A DNA stretch of 13,087 nucleotides from Chitinophagales bacterium (GCA_025355935.1 JANXYS010000278.1:1-13087); one strand, 5' to 3'; numbered from the stretch's first letter, positions 1 through 7,970 are shown. The notes: generated from the sequence alone by a model not told the origin. A program made the numbers and translations.

Positions 1-99
1 TTTAAGTCTGTAAATAACAATGTTTGGTTTTTTAAATTGATGCGGGAATGAAGTGATTACTTCATCATCATAAACGAGTATGCCCTGTTCGTTGGGCAT
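1..99 (-). CDS. Possible 5' fragment of an unidentified protein, running off the left edge
   Basis: Reading leftwards from an ATG at 99-97, the frame stays open for 33 codons to base 1, beginning MPNEQGILVYDDE. The same frame is also open upstream, back to a TGA near base 265, but has no other ATG there. A perfect TAnnTTTG match on the minus strand (TACATTTG, 172 to 165) would give a transcript starting roughly 60 bases before this ATG. I do not recognise the protein. The open stretch upstream of the ATG also looks protein-like, so this could be an internal part of a decayed gene, or a gene whose true start is obscured by a frameshift. With so little sequence, chance openness is also possible. 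Confidence 0.3.
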   Translation of the reverse strand, partial: MPNEQGILVYDDEVITSFPHQFKKPNIVIYRLK

Positions 100-264
100 T
101 TTATTGGGGAGTGGTAAGTCTACAATAAACTGGCTTGTAATGCCGCGAAAAAAATGAACTGGAGCAAATGTACATGAAATTTCCGGATTTTCTGTTACCC
201 TCTGATTGGATCGTTGTTTACTAGCATGCGAATATTCACAAAAAACGGGATTAACTCAATATAA

Positions 265-686
265 AATACGCAGCCGTTACCATCATTGTATTTTCTAAAA
301 CCGGAGGGTAACCATCACCGCTGATATTTAAAAATGGATATAGAGAAGCATTGATGCGCCCCGGGTTCAATATATGCCCCAGGTAAGTCAGCGAAAACAG
401 TACCTGGTAAAATTTAGGTCATAAAGTAAATCGTTTTTTGGGATAAAAAAGCCCGTAAATAACATATAGTACCGGCATAACATAATGAAGAGGTTTGTCA
501 TGTTCAACATGCACCCGAACTCGATAGAATGTACATTTATTATAATTGAAAGAACTTCTGTAGAGTTTTATTCTATATCATATTGATATTTGATAAGTTG
601 CTGCTGCCGAAACTAAAGCGTGGATTTTATTATTAAAGAGAAAACTTTGATTCCGACCCAATACCGCTCTACTATTTAGTTACTGC
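265..686. other. Stretch without a recognisable gene
   Basis: I find no convincing reading frame, RNA gene or terminator on either strand. Two short perfect inverted repeats are visible: CATGTT-C-AACATG at 499-511 and ATATCA-TAT-TGATAT at 575-589. Either could be a binding site or a chance palindrome in AT-rich DNA. Frequent stops in all frames and the absence of any long ORF suggest true intergenic sequence or remnants of a decayed gene. Confidence 0.5.
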
Positions 687-1202
687 TTACCTTTCTAATA
701 ACAAATCACTGTAAGAAAGCGCAACATAATCGCTTGCCTGTATTTGAAAGAATGAAGCAAACTGTTCACATTGACTCGTTAATTTTTCCAAACCAATATC
801 TCCTGTTTCATCGATTGCCTCTACCTCGATAAAATTTCCCAATGCGTCAACAGAGTCAAAATGAAACTTTACATTATCTATAAAATAAATTTTGCGCTTT
901 TTATTAACAACTATTTTTACTCCATGTGTGACAACCAGGATTTCTTTAAGTGTTTTATTCGGTTCATGCTGGTACAGAAGAATATTTGATTGCTTCTTCC
1001 CGGCCGTGTTTTCACGTTCATAATAGATGAGAGCATTTTCAATATTGCCTTCTCTTAACTTTAATCTGCCACGAGGAACATTAAAATAGGTATCCACCTG
1101 GTTGTCTTCCCCTTTATAAAAAGGCGTTAATTCCTGCAGTTTCTTTTCTGTAGTCGAAAGATCATTTACCCTTGCTTTAAATTCCACATTCAGATGTGCC
1201 AT
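687..1202 (-). CDS. CYTH-domain protein, CyaB / class IV adenylate cyclase-like
   Basis: About 171 residues forming a single CYTH domain, the triphosphate-tunnel fold shared by class IV adenylate cyclases, thiamine triphosphatases and inorganic triphosphatases. Visible motifs, counted from the chosen start, are the N-terminal NVEFKAR strand (the ExK signature in its CyaB-like form), then DTYFNVPRGRLKLRE with several inward-facing basic residues, LIYYER, and the acidic metal-binding strand HFDSVDALGNFIEVEA. These features resemble the CyaB/class IV subgroup more than bacterial YgiF-type triphosphatases. The frame stays open upstream to an ATG at 1271, but the extra 23 residues (MGDTEIGCPLF...) are not part of the domain, and a promoter match lies inside them. 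I therefore use the ATG at 1202-1200, where NVEFKAR follows almost at once. It is a single gene with no co-directional neighbour in the window. The real substrate (ATP, thiamine triphosphate or other) cannot be read from sequence; many members of the family have no known activity. Confidence 0.85.
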   Translation of the reverse strand: MAHLNVEFKARVNDLSTTEKKLQELTPFYKGEDNQVDTYFNVPRGRLKLREGNIENALIYYERENTAGKKQSNILLYQHEPNKTLKEILVVTHGVKIVVNKKRKIYFIDNVKFHFDSVDALGNFIEVEAIDETGDIGLEKLTSQCEQFASFFQIQASDYVALSYSDLLLER

Positions 1203-1217
1203 GGATTCTTTTAAAAA

Positions 1218-1251
1218 CAAACATACACGGTTATTAGAAAATAATGGGCAA
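1218..1251 (-). promoter_or_regulatory. Candidate promoter of the CYTH gene
   Basis: On the minus strand, TATGTTTG (1225 to 1218) is a perfect match to the Bacteroidota -7 element TAnnTTTG. A TTG (1251 to 1249) lies 23 bases upstream as a possible -33 element, at the long end of the usual spacing. Transcription would begin around 1212, leaving a very short leader before the ATG at 1202. That is why the longer frame starting at 1271 is disfavoured. Confidence 0.45.
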
Positions 1252-1398
1252 CCTATTTCGGTGTCGCCCATAGCATATAAGAAGCTTATAAAATTAACTG
1301 GTGATATAACAACAATAAGCGTTCATTAAAGGGGTATAAGATTCTGCTAACGATTTCTGATTATATCGCTTTCATAGTTATTTTAGCTAAAAAAATAG

Positions 1399-1426
1399 TT
1401 GTTATTGTAAAAACTGCTTAATATTG
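1399..1426 (+). promoter_or_regulatory. Candidate rho promoter
   Basis: TAATATTG at 1419-1426 matches TAnnTTTG at all but one fixed position, with TTG at 1399-1401 placed 17 bases upstream. It would give rho a leader of about 130 bases. Rho is autoregulated by attenuation in its leader in some bacteria, so a long leader is not surprising, but I see no defined structure in it here. Confidence 0.3.
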
Positions 1427-1561
1427 CACTGGAAACAGCTGCGAAGTTTATCCTAATTCATTGCTTCAGCTTCAGCGCACCTTCCATCAGAACCAATTTT
1501 CAACTACAATTCACATTCACAAGATCCCGGATTTTTGAAAAACGCATTTTCTAATTAATAT

Positions 1562-3217
1562 ATGTACGATATTTCACAACTGAACGACCTGCTCGTTCCT
1601 GAGTTGCTTGACATTGCAGAAGAACTCAACATCCCCAACGCTAAAAAATTGAACAAAACGGATCTGGTACAAAAGATCTCGGATAAACAAGTTGTTATGA
1701 CAGCAGAAAACAAAGCACCTGAGGAAGACAAACCAAAACGCAAGCGAATTGCTAAAGCAGCTCCGGTAGAACCGATTCACGAAGCGGCAGAAGTAAAGCA
1801 GGCTGAAGCACATAAAAAGGATGCCTCTCCTGCAAAACCCAAAAAGGAATCAATAGAAAGAATAGAAAGAAAGCAGCCGGTTAAAAAGCACAAACCTGAC
1901 GAACAACCCGGCGATGAGGAAGAAGATTTGCAACCTATAACAAACGAACAAAGCAGTGTGCCGGCGGCGATAGCACAGATGTTACAACAGGAAGATATTC
2001 AGCAACCAGAGGTACAAATGGAAGATGAGCCTTCCGAAAGAACACACCAGGGGCGCCAAAATCAACCCCAGCGTAGAGAACCCCCCGTGTTTAATATAGA
2101 ATTTGATGGTATTGTTCTTGGTGAAGGCGTTCTCGAAATGATGCCCGACGGATATGGCTTTCTCCGAAGCAGTGATTATAATTATTTGTCATCTCCTGAT
2201 GATGTATATGTTTCACCGTCGCAAATAAAACTATTTGGTTTAAAAACGGGCGATACCGTTTATGGAAGTGTTCGCCCACCAAAAGAAGGCGAAAAATATT
2301 TTGCCCTGCTTAAAGTAACTACTATTAACGGTAAGTCACCGGAAGAGGTACGGGACAGAGTTCCTTTTGATTATTTAACTCCTCTCTTCCCCTTCGAAAA
2401 ATTAAACCTTACCACCCGATCTGATAATTACAGTACCAGGATCATGGACTTGTTTACACCAATCGGGAAAGGTCAGCGCGGACTCATTGTTGCACAACCG
2501 AAAACCGGTAAAACAATGCTTCTTAAAGAACTGGCAAATGCGATTGCAGAAAATCATCCCGAGTGTTACCTGATGATTGTACTGGTTGACGAGAGGCCTG
2601 AAGAGGTAACTGATATGGAGCGCAGTGTTCGCGCTGAAGTTATAGCCAGCACGTTTGATGAGCCCGCAGAAAAGCACGTGAAGGTTTCAACGATTGCTTT
2701 ACAAAAAGCAAAACGACTTGTAGAATGCGGACATGATGTGGTGATCCTCCTTGATAGCATTACACGTTTGGCAAGGGCTCACAATACGGTTGCCCCTTCG
2801 AGCGGGAAAGTTTTAAGTGGCGGTGTGGAAGCAAATGCCATGCAAAAACCAAAACAATTTTTTGGGGCCGCCCGTAAGATTGAACACGGCGGTTCTTTAA
2901 CAATAATTGCAACTGCCCTTGTTGATACCGGCAGTAAAATGGATGAAGTTATCTTTGAGGAATTTAAAGGTACCGGTAATATGGAACTGCAGCTCGAACG
3001 CAAATTGTCGAACCGGAGAATTTACCCTGCAATTGACATTGTGGGTTCTTCTACAAGGCGTGATGATCTGTTGCTTGATAAAGATACATTCCAGCGTATG
3101 TGGGTTCTTCGTAAACATATGGCAGATATGAATCCTGAAGAAGCTTTAAATACCTTATTGAAGAATATGAAAGGCACGAAAGATAATGCAGAGTTCCTCA
3201 CAAGTATGAACGGGTAG
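1562..3217 (+). CDS. rho: Transcription termination factor Rho
   Basis: Rho is a hexameric RNA-dependent ATPase/helicase that releases transcripts. Domain order in this 551-residue protein: the N-terminal Rho_N helical domain (about 1-45, LNDLLVPELLDIAEELNI), a charged, low-complexity Lys/Glu/Pro/Gln-rich insert (about 48-175), the cold-shock-like RNA-binding domain (about 178-255, with GYGFLRSSDYNYLSSPDD), and the RecA-like ATPase (about 265-535). Walker A is AQPKTGKT (311-318), the catalytic-glutamate region is DERPEEVTDM (343-352), and Walker B is VVILLDSITR (393-402). The Q-loop/R-loop region SGGVEANAMQKPKQFFGAARK (419-439) and FKGTGNMELQLER (468-480) are intact. The protein is much longer than the roughly 420-residue E. 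coli Rho, entirely because of the insert, which is usual for Bacteroidota. The gene stands alone, with its own terminator 20 bases after the stop. The start is well supported because the Rho_N helix begins immediately after the ATG. Confidence 0.98.
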   Translation: MYDISQLNDLLVPELLDIAEELNIPNAKKLNKTDLVQKISDKQVVMTAENKAPEEDKPKRKRIAKAAPVEPIHEAAEVKQAEAHKKDASPAKPKKESIERIERKQPVKKHKPDEQPGDEEEDLQPITNEQSSVPAAIAQMLQQEDIQQPEVQMEDEPSERTHQGRQNQPQRREPPVFNIEFDGIVLGEGVLEMMPDGYGFLRSSDYNYLSSPDDVYVSPSQIKLFGLKTGDTVYGSVRPPKEGEKYFALLKVTTINGKSPEEVRDRVPFDYLTPLFPFEKLNLTTRSDNYSTRIMDLFTPIGKGQRGLIVAQPKTGKTMLLKELANAIAENHPECYLMIVLVDERPEEVTDMERSVRAEVIASTFDEPAEKHVKVSTIALQKAKRLVECGHDVVILLDSITRLARAHNTVAPSSGKVLSGGVEANAMQKPKQFFGAARKIEHGGSLTIIATALVDTGSKMDEVIFEEFKGTGNMELQLERKLSNRRIYPAIDIVGSSTRRDDLLLDKDTFQRMWVLRKHMADMNPEEALNTLLKNMKGTKDNAEFLTSMNG

Positions 3218-3236
3218 TATTGATTTAAAAAATTTT

Positions 3237-3261
3237 GCCACTCGAATGAGTGGCTTTTTTT
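3237..3261 (+). terminator. Intrinsic terminator after rho
   Basis: A perfect 7-bp stem GCCACTC/GAGTGGC with a GAAT loop (3237-3254) is followed directly by seven T residues (3255-3261). It begins 20 bases after the rho stop codon and separates rho from the mnmH operon. An A-rich run just upstream (3227-3232) could give weak termination in the other direction as well. Confidence 0.9.
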
Positions 3262-3368
3262 ATGCCACTATTTCCGGGATTTCAGTGCAATGACGGAGGC
3301 CTTGTTGCGGGCAACCTGAATCGTAAAGCCTAACTTAGCATCCCGGGTTCACTTACGGATTTATTACA

Positions 3369-4448
3369 ATGGCTATTCAGAAAATTACAGTTGAAGAATT
3401 TTTATTACACGCTAAAACGTGCCCCGTATTTGATGTGCGAAGCCCTGGTGAATACAAGCATGCACACATCAAATCTGCCATCTCTTTGCCGTTATTTAGC
3501 GATGACGAACGTAAAGTTGTTGGCACTGCTTATAAACAGCAAGGCAAACAAAAAGCAATTAAAATTGGCATCGAGTATTTCGGTCCAAAGATGAAATCAT
3601 TTGTTGAAACTGTGGAGCAGGTATTACAAACGCTACCAGTTTCAATTCATGTTGAAATGATACCAAATCAACAGCCTGCAGTATTAATTCATTGCTGGCG
3701 TGGCGGAATGCGAAGTGGTGCTATTGCCTGGTTGCTCGACTTGTACGGGTTTAAAGTCTATAGCCTGGCCGGTGGCTATAAGGCCTACCGTAATTGGGTT
3801 TTAAAGCAGTTTGAAATTGAAAGGGAGATTAACTTAGTTGGAGGGTATACGGGCAGTGGGAAGACCTACCTGTTGGGTGAACTTACCAAACAGGGGTATT
3901 CAGTAATAGATCTCGAGGCACTCGCGCATCACAAGGGCTCAGCGTTCGGCGCACTTGGTATGGAACCACAACCGTCACCAGAAATGTTTGAAAATTTACT
4001 TGCCGAAGCGCTGCATGAAATTGAACCGGGTTCACCTTGCTGGCTCGAGGATGAAAGCCAGCGTATAGGTGTACTCAATATTCCCACTCCTTTTTGGAAG
4101 ATTATGCGAAGCCGGCCGGTATTCTTTCTTGAAATACCCTTCGAGGAAAGATTAAAACATATAACTGCAGAATATGGCACGCACTCAAAAGAGCAGCTGG
4201 TTAATTGTGTAATTCGCATCCAAAAACGACTGGGCCCACTAGAAACTAAGATGGTCGTTAGCCACCTGATTGAAAATAATTACACGGAGGCTTTCACGAT
4301 TTTGTTATCCTACTATGATAAAACATATGAAAAATCCTTAAAAAACCGTGAAAACCCTTCTGCATGGTTAAATAAAATTGAGTGTACCAGCGTTGATATT
4401 ATATCTAATACTGCAAAATTATTATCATGCGCCTCAATTACTTCCTGA
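3369..4448 (+). CDS. mnmH: tRNA 2-selenouridine synthase (MnmH/SelU)
   Basis: Replaces sulfur with selenium in (5-substituted) 2-thiouridine at wobble position 34 of tRNAs, via a geranylated intermediate, using selenophosphate. The 359 residues, close to the 364 of E. coli, show two domains. The first is a rhodanese domain (about 1-150, starting VFDVRSPGEYKHAHI) with active-site loop HCWRGGMRSG and catalytic Cys109. The second is a P-loop domain with Walker A GGYTGSGKT (158-166) and the family motif LEDESQRIG. All expected residues are present. It is the first gene of an operon: the next ORF overlaps its 3' end by 22 bases, and selD, which makes the selenium donor, is third. TAACTTAG at 3331-3338 is one mismatch from the TAnnTTTG promoter element and leaves about 25 bases of leader; this is a weak promoter call. 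Confidence 0.96.
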   Translation: MAIQKITVEEFLLHAKTCPVFDVRSPGEYKHAHIKSAISLPLFSDDERKVVGTAYKQQGKQKAIKIGIEYFGPKMKSFVETVEQVLQTLPVSIHVEMIPNQQPAVLIHCWRGGMRSGAIAWLLDLYGFKVYSLAGGYKAYRNWVLKQFEIEREINLVGGYTGSGKTYLLGELTKQGYSVIDLEALAHHKGSAFGALGMEPQPSPEMFENLLAEALHEIEPGSPCWLEDESQRIGVLNIPTPFWKIMRSRPVFFLEIPFEERLKHITAEYGTHSKEQLVNCVIRIQKRLGPLETKMVVSHLIENNYTEAFTILLSYYDKTYEKSLKNRENPSAWLNKIECTSVDIISNTAKLLSCASITS

Positions 4449-6034
4449 TATTTATCCTGTTGGTTTTACCGGCAGGGCTTGCTGCCCAACAAAATGCCGG
4501 CGTAAAAAATATTACAGGACTTTGGAAGGGAACATTATATAATGACACAACGAAACAATCCTATAAGTATGAAATTGGTATAAGCGAAGACAAGAAGGGC
4601 CTGTCGGGCTTTTCGCATACCTGGTTCATCCTTGATGACAAACAATATTACGGTCTTAAAAAGGTTAAGATTAGAAGAGACGGAGACAAGATCATTGTCG
4701 AAGATGCCGGCCTGATTGCTAATAATTATCCGGTTGCTCCCGCCAAAGGCGTAAAGCAACTAAACGTGCTTGAGCTTCATGCGCAAGACAGCATTATGAC
4801 GCTCACCGGGCAGTTCAGTACAAACCGGACAAAAGAATACAGACCTCTAACAGGCACTATCAGGCTGGAACGCAAAAATGACTATTGGCAATCAGCTCTT
4901 ATCCCTCATTTACAGGAGTTGAATCTTGCAAACAATCTTTCATTTGTTGAGGATGAAAATCTGCTCACCCAAAAAAATATTGCGCTGGTAATGGCGGAAA
5001 GAAGCCAGCCGGCATCCGTGGCTACTTACGTGATCAGGCAAACGGGTAAAGTAATTGACTCAAAAGTTATTCCCGCCTTGCCAACTCTTAAAAAAGAAGA
5101 GGTTTCGACAACATCCATTGGCGCTGATGCATTAGTGAAAGAAATGAAACAACCCGCAGGTAAAGAAACTGTTTCCATGCGAACGGTTGCATCTAGCCGA
5201 AAAGCCGGAACAGATAAATCTCCAGCCGTAAAAGTGACAACAATGGTTGTTACCAAACCCGAAAAAGGGGTTAATGGTGCTGATATGGGCAGAACGGTCC
5301 CTGCAAGAGATCTTGTAATTAAGCGTGTTGTGAAGGACGGAAGTAGCCATGCTGTGGCAGTTAATGCGACAGATAGAATGACAACTAAAACTATCAATAA
5401 GCAACAAACAAACTCAATAGGCAAAGTGCCCGTTGAGAGGAAATACGATACGCAGGAAGAGGTGTCAATACTTAAAGTTCACAAGGGCGACAGTGTGTAT
5501 GCTATAACAATGTCGGCTAAAAAAGTTGCTGATGGGGAAGGGAAACGCGTCGTTCAAAATAATGCGGAGCCTCCGCTGATTGAAGCAAAATTACCCTTGC
5601 CGAAAGAAATAACCCCGAAAGAAGAATTTCCAGCAAACGCCCCGGTAAGAGAGTCTGCACCGGCTGCCGCAAATGTAACAGCACGTTTAACCACTATTCA
5701 GCAAACGGTTTCCTTTAGTTCCGATAGTCTTCAACTGTCGCTCTATGATAATGGAGAAGTGGACGGCGACACAGTAAGCGTTCTGATGAATGGAAACATT
5801 ATTATGGCGAGGGAACGGTTGAGTACAAACGCAGTAAGAAAAACAATTTTCATACCGCGCAATATCGACACAGTACAATTAATCATGTATGCTGAGAATC
5901 TGGGAAGTATCCCGCCAAACACGGGCCTACTGGTAGTTAAGGATGGGAAAGATCTTTACGAGATAAGGTTTAGCGGGGACTTGCAAAAAAACGCTGCGAT
6001 AATTTTTAAAAGAAAAAAAGAAATGCTTAAGTAA
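4427..6034 (+). CDS. Secreted protein of unknown function inside the selenouridine operon
   Basis: I do not recognise this 535-residue protein. It has a clear Sec signal peptide (residues 1-20, hydrophobic FLIFILLVLPAG, likely cut after Ala20-before Gln21), so the mature protein is periplasmic or outer-surface; no lipobox is present. Residues about 29-150 look like a beta-rich domain starting ITGLWKGTLYNDTTKQSY, rich in alternating strands and turns. Residues about 190-420 are a low-complexity Lys/Val/Thr/Pro-rich linker. Residues about 425-535 form a second beta-rich module with DNGEVDGDTVSVLMNG, a segment type I associate from memory with exported Bacteroidota proteins. The ATG lies 22 bases before the end of mnmH, and its stop overlaps the selD start (TAATG), which implies translational coupling on both sides. 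That placement ties it to selenium genes by expression; a functional link is inference only. Its translated composition (signal peptide, regular strand pattern) supports a real gene. Confidence 0.85.
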   Translation: MRLNYFLIFILLVLPAGLAAQQNAGVKNITGLWKGTLYNDTTKQSYKYEIGISEDKKGLSGFSHTWFILDDKQYYGLKKVKIRRDGDKIIVEDAGLIANNYPVAPAKGVKQLNVLELHAQDSIMTLTGQFSTNRTKEYRPLTGTIRLERKNDYWQSALIPHLQELNLANNLSFVEDENLLTQKNIALVMAERSQPASVATYVIRQTGKVIDSKVIPALPTLKKEEVSTTSIGADALVKEMKQPAGKETVSMRTVASSRKAGTDKSPAVKVTTMVVTKPEKGVNGADMGRTVPARDLVIKRVVKDGSSHAVAVNATDRMTTKTINKQQTNSIGKVPVERKYDTQEEVSILKVHKGDSVYAITMSAKKVADGEGKRVVQNNAEPPLIEAKLPLPKEITPKEEFPANAPVRESAPAAANVTARLTTIQQTVSFSSDSLQLSLYDNGEVDGDTVSVLMNGNIIMARERLSTNAVRKTIFIPRNIDTVQLIMYAENLGSIPPNTGLLVVKDGKDLYEIRFSGDLQKNAAIIFKRKKEMLK

Positions 6035-7110
6035 TGTCAGAAGAAAAAAAGAAACATGATACCATCAAACTAACACAATATTCTCACGGTGCCGGATGTG
6101 GATGCAAGATATCTCCCCGGGTCCTGGATACTATTCTACAGCAAAACTTTGCGGCACCCAATTATAAGAACCTGCTTGTGGGAAATCACAGCAAAGATGA
6201 TGCGGCCGTTTACGATCTTACCAACGGTACTGCACTCATCAGCACTACTGATTTCTTTATGCCGATCGTAGACGACCCTTTTGACTTTGGCCGAATAGCT
6301 TCAGCAAACGCGATTAGTGATGTGTACGCAATGGGAGGTAAACCAATTTTAGCCATTGCCATTCTGGGCTGGCCGATTAATATACTGCCGCCCGAAATCG
6401 CAAATCTTGTGATCGCAGGAAGCAGGAGTATTTGCGAAGAAGCGGGGATTCCGCTCGCGGGTGGCCATAGTATTGATAGTCCCGAACCCATTTTCGGCCT
6501 GGCTGTAAATGGAATTGTTGATATTGCAAATTTGAAACAGAATAACACCGCAAAGGATGGGGACTTGCTTTTTTTAACGAAACCCCTTGGAGTGGGAATT
6601 TTAACCACGGCCGAAAAGAAAGGACTTCTGTTAGAATCTCATACCGGCCTCGCAGCCAGGCAGATGATGCAACTAAATAAAATTGGTGAATTGTTAGGCC
6701 ATCAAACGGGTGTAACCGCTGTGACCGACGTTACCGGCTTCGGATTACTAGGTCACTTAACAGAAATGGCGGAAGGAAGCGGCTTAAGTGCAGAACTTTA
6801 TTTCTCCAATATTTCTTGTATCACAAGTGACCTTGAAAGCTACATTAATCAAAAGTGCGTACCAGGGGGCACCAATAGAAACTGGGAAAGCTATGGGCAT
6901 AAACAAGGGCCAATGACTGCATTTCAAAAGTCTTTACTTGCGGACCCTCAAACCAGCGGGGGATTATTATTTGCTGTAAAAGAATCTGAAACCAAAATAA
7001 TCCAGCAACTTTTAAAGGAGAACGGACTTGAAAAATTCATTGCTCCTATTGGACGTATGATAGAAAAAGAAAAAGATCTGATTAAGGTACTTAACGATCA
7101 AAGATATTAA
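6034..7110 (+). CDS. selD: Selenide, water dikinase (selenophosphate synthase), cysteine form
   Basis: Makes selenophosphate from selenide and ATP, releasing AMP and phosphate; this is the selenium donor for MnmH and, where present, selenocysteine synthesis. At 358 residues it is close to the E. coli length. The N-terminal active-site motif is SHGAGCGCKISP, giving catalytic Cys22 and Lys25 (equivalent to E. coli Cys17 and Lys20), so this is the Cys and not the Sec version. Metal/ATP-binding motifs follow: DDAAVYDL (55-62), SANAISDVYAMGG (90-102), LAGGHSIDSPEPIFG (141-155), TDVTGFGLLGH (231-241) and DPQTSGGLL (304-312). The start codon overlaps the preceding stop as TAATG. It is the last gene of the operon, and its stop overlaps the 3' end of the convergent dehydratase gene by three bases; I see no terminator hairpin between them. 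With mnmH in the same operon and no selA or selB in view, selenouridine is its evident use here. Confidence 0.97.
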   Translation: MSEEKKKHDTIKLTQYSHGAGCGCKISPRVLDTILQQNFAAPNYKNLLVGNHSKDDAAVYDLTNGTALISTTDFFMPIVDDPFDFGRIASANAISDVYAMGGKPILAIAILGWPINILPPEIANLVIAGSRSICEEAGIPLAGGHSIDSPEPIFGLAVNGIVDIANLKQNNTAKDGDLLFLTKPLGVGILTTAEKKGLLLESHTGLAARQMMQLNKIGELLGHQTGVTAVTDVTGFGLLGHLTEMAEGSGLSAELYFSNISCITSDLESYINQKCVPGGTNRNWESYGHKQGPMTAFQKSLLADPQTSGGLLFAVKESETKIIQQLLKENGLEKFIAPIGRMIEKEKDLIKVLNDQRY

Positions 7111-7346
7111 GCAGCCGAAATAATGGCATCAATTTTCTTTGCGAGCTGGTGATCTTTCTCGGTAACTGTATTACCTGCATCATGGGTATTAAGCCATATC
7201 TCCACGATATTGTATACATTCTTCCACGTTGGGTGATGGTCCATTTTTTCAGCCGCCAAACTTACCCGGGAAATAAAAGCAAAAGCTTCCGAAAAATCAG
7301 CAAAAGTAAATTTGCGGTACAGCATATCGTCTTCTTCTTTCCACAT
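7107..7346 (-). CDS. Pterin-4a-carbinolamine dehydratase
   Basis: Dehydrates 4a-hydroxytetrahydrobiopterin (or another pterin) formed by aromatic amino acid hydroxylases, allowing cofactor recycling; homologues are called PhhB or PCD/DCoH. The 79-residue protein carries the family signature EKMDHHPTWKNVYNIV (33-48) with the paired active-site histidines 37 and 38, then LNTHDAGNTVTEKDHQLAKKI. The length is slightly short of the usual 95-110 residues at the N terminus but includes the expected first strand (MLYRKFTFADFSEAFAFI). It is the second gene of a minus-strand pair, starting 11 bases after the stop of the IPExxxVDY-family gene. No hydroxylase is in the window, so the pterin partner is unknown. 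In some bacteria the family also has roles in molybdopterin or other metabolism. Confidence 0.93.
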   Translation of the reverse strand: MWKEEDDMLYRKFTFADFSEAFAFISRVSLAAEKMDHHPTWKNVYNIVEIWLNTHDAGNTVTEKDHQLAKKIDAIISAA

Positions 7347-7357
7347 AATAAGTCAAT

Positions 7358-7795
7358 TTAAAAAATGAGGTGTTGTTTGTTTTTTATTTTCTCGTTTGTC
7401 ATTTCCGTAATTAATTGTACCCCCGGCAGCAATTTCACGGAACTCTGAAGAGCCTGTACCTCGTCGTTGGCCATAAGTTCTCCTTTTGCCAACCATAAAA
7501 AATCGAGGTGTTTAAATTCCGGCAGTAGGTATTCACCATCATACTGATTACTATACAGATAATGCACCATACAACAACCAGGCACAAGGTATTCATATAT
7601 CGAGAAAAAGTAGTGCCGGTCTTTTTTCTTTAGTTGAATTTCGAGGCTGTTATTAATTCTGAATTTGAATCCGAGGCTTTCATTTACATGCCAAATGAAG
7701 GCATAGTCCTTCACCGGGGCAACAATGCCCAGCAGGCGGGAGTCTTCAAAGAATTCTTCAGCAAGCGTTTCGTTATCGATTCTTAATTTCATCAC
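7358..7795 (-). CDS. IPExxxVDY-family protein
   Basis: A 145-residue cytosolic protein of a family restricted largely to Bacteroidota and named after a conserved C-terminal motif. Here the motif reads LLPEFKHLDFLWLAKGE, a divergent form of IPExxxVDY. The N-terminal half has the expected pattern, with FIWHVNESLGFKFRIN followed by basic KKKDRHYFFSIYEYL and a YLYSNQYDGEYLLPE segment. There is no signal peptide or membrane helix, and the biochemical function is not known to me. It is the first gene of a two-gene unit with the pterin dehydratase, and is divergent from feoB. Translation could start at either of the two adjacent ATG codons (7795 or 7792). In many Bacteroidota I recall this gene near lipid-synthesis or pyruvate kinase genes; that is not the case here. 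Confidence 0.85.
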   Translation of the reverse strand: MMKLRIDNETLAEEFFEDSRLLGIVAPVKDYAFIWHVNESLGFKFRINNSLEIQLKKKDRHYFFSIYEYLVPGCCMVHYLYSNQYDGEYLLPEFKHLDFLWLAKGELMANDEVQALQSSVKLLPGVQLITEMTNEKIKNKQHLIF

Positions 7796-7892
7796 TTATT
7801 CTATTCTATTATTATCCGTCTTTTTGCTATACAACGTAATAACGCCTTTTCTTTTCCTTAACGTCACAACTCGCTTTTGGGGTATTGAAGTT

Positions 7893-7900
7893 CAAAGTTA
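7893..7900 (-). promoter_or_regulatory. Candidate promoter for the IPExxxVDY/dehydratase pair
   Basis: TAACTTTG on the minus strand (7900 to 7893) is a perfect TAnnTTTG match, leaving a leader of about 90 bases before the ATG at 7795. No good TTG -33 element is visible at the usual distance, so confidence is moderate. It lies in the 175-base divergent intergenic region shared with feoB. Confidence 0.4.
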
Positions 7901-7970
7901 GTAAGCATCGCAGCTTTTCCGCATTATTAAAATCATCTTTCTTTAATTCGTAAAGTTCCTGGGTTGCTAA

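Noticed and set aside
1203..1271. N-terminal extension of the CYTH protein from an ATG at 1271
   Set aside because: The extra 23 residues do not belong to the CYTH fold, and a perfect promoter element lies inside them; the ATG at 1202 puts the family motif at the N terminus.
3304..3315. Small inverted repeat GTTGC-GG-GCAAC upstream of mnmH as a regulatory RNA or riboswitch
   Set aside because: The stem is only 5 bp with a 2-base loop, and the 107-base gap has no room or conserved elements for a known riboswitch.
5026..5424. Minus-strand 132-codon frame inside the secreted-protein gene
   Set aside because: It is antisense to a longer gene with a signal peptide and operon overlaps, and the translation shows no domain.
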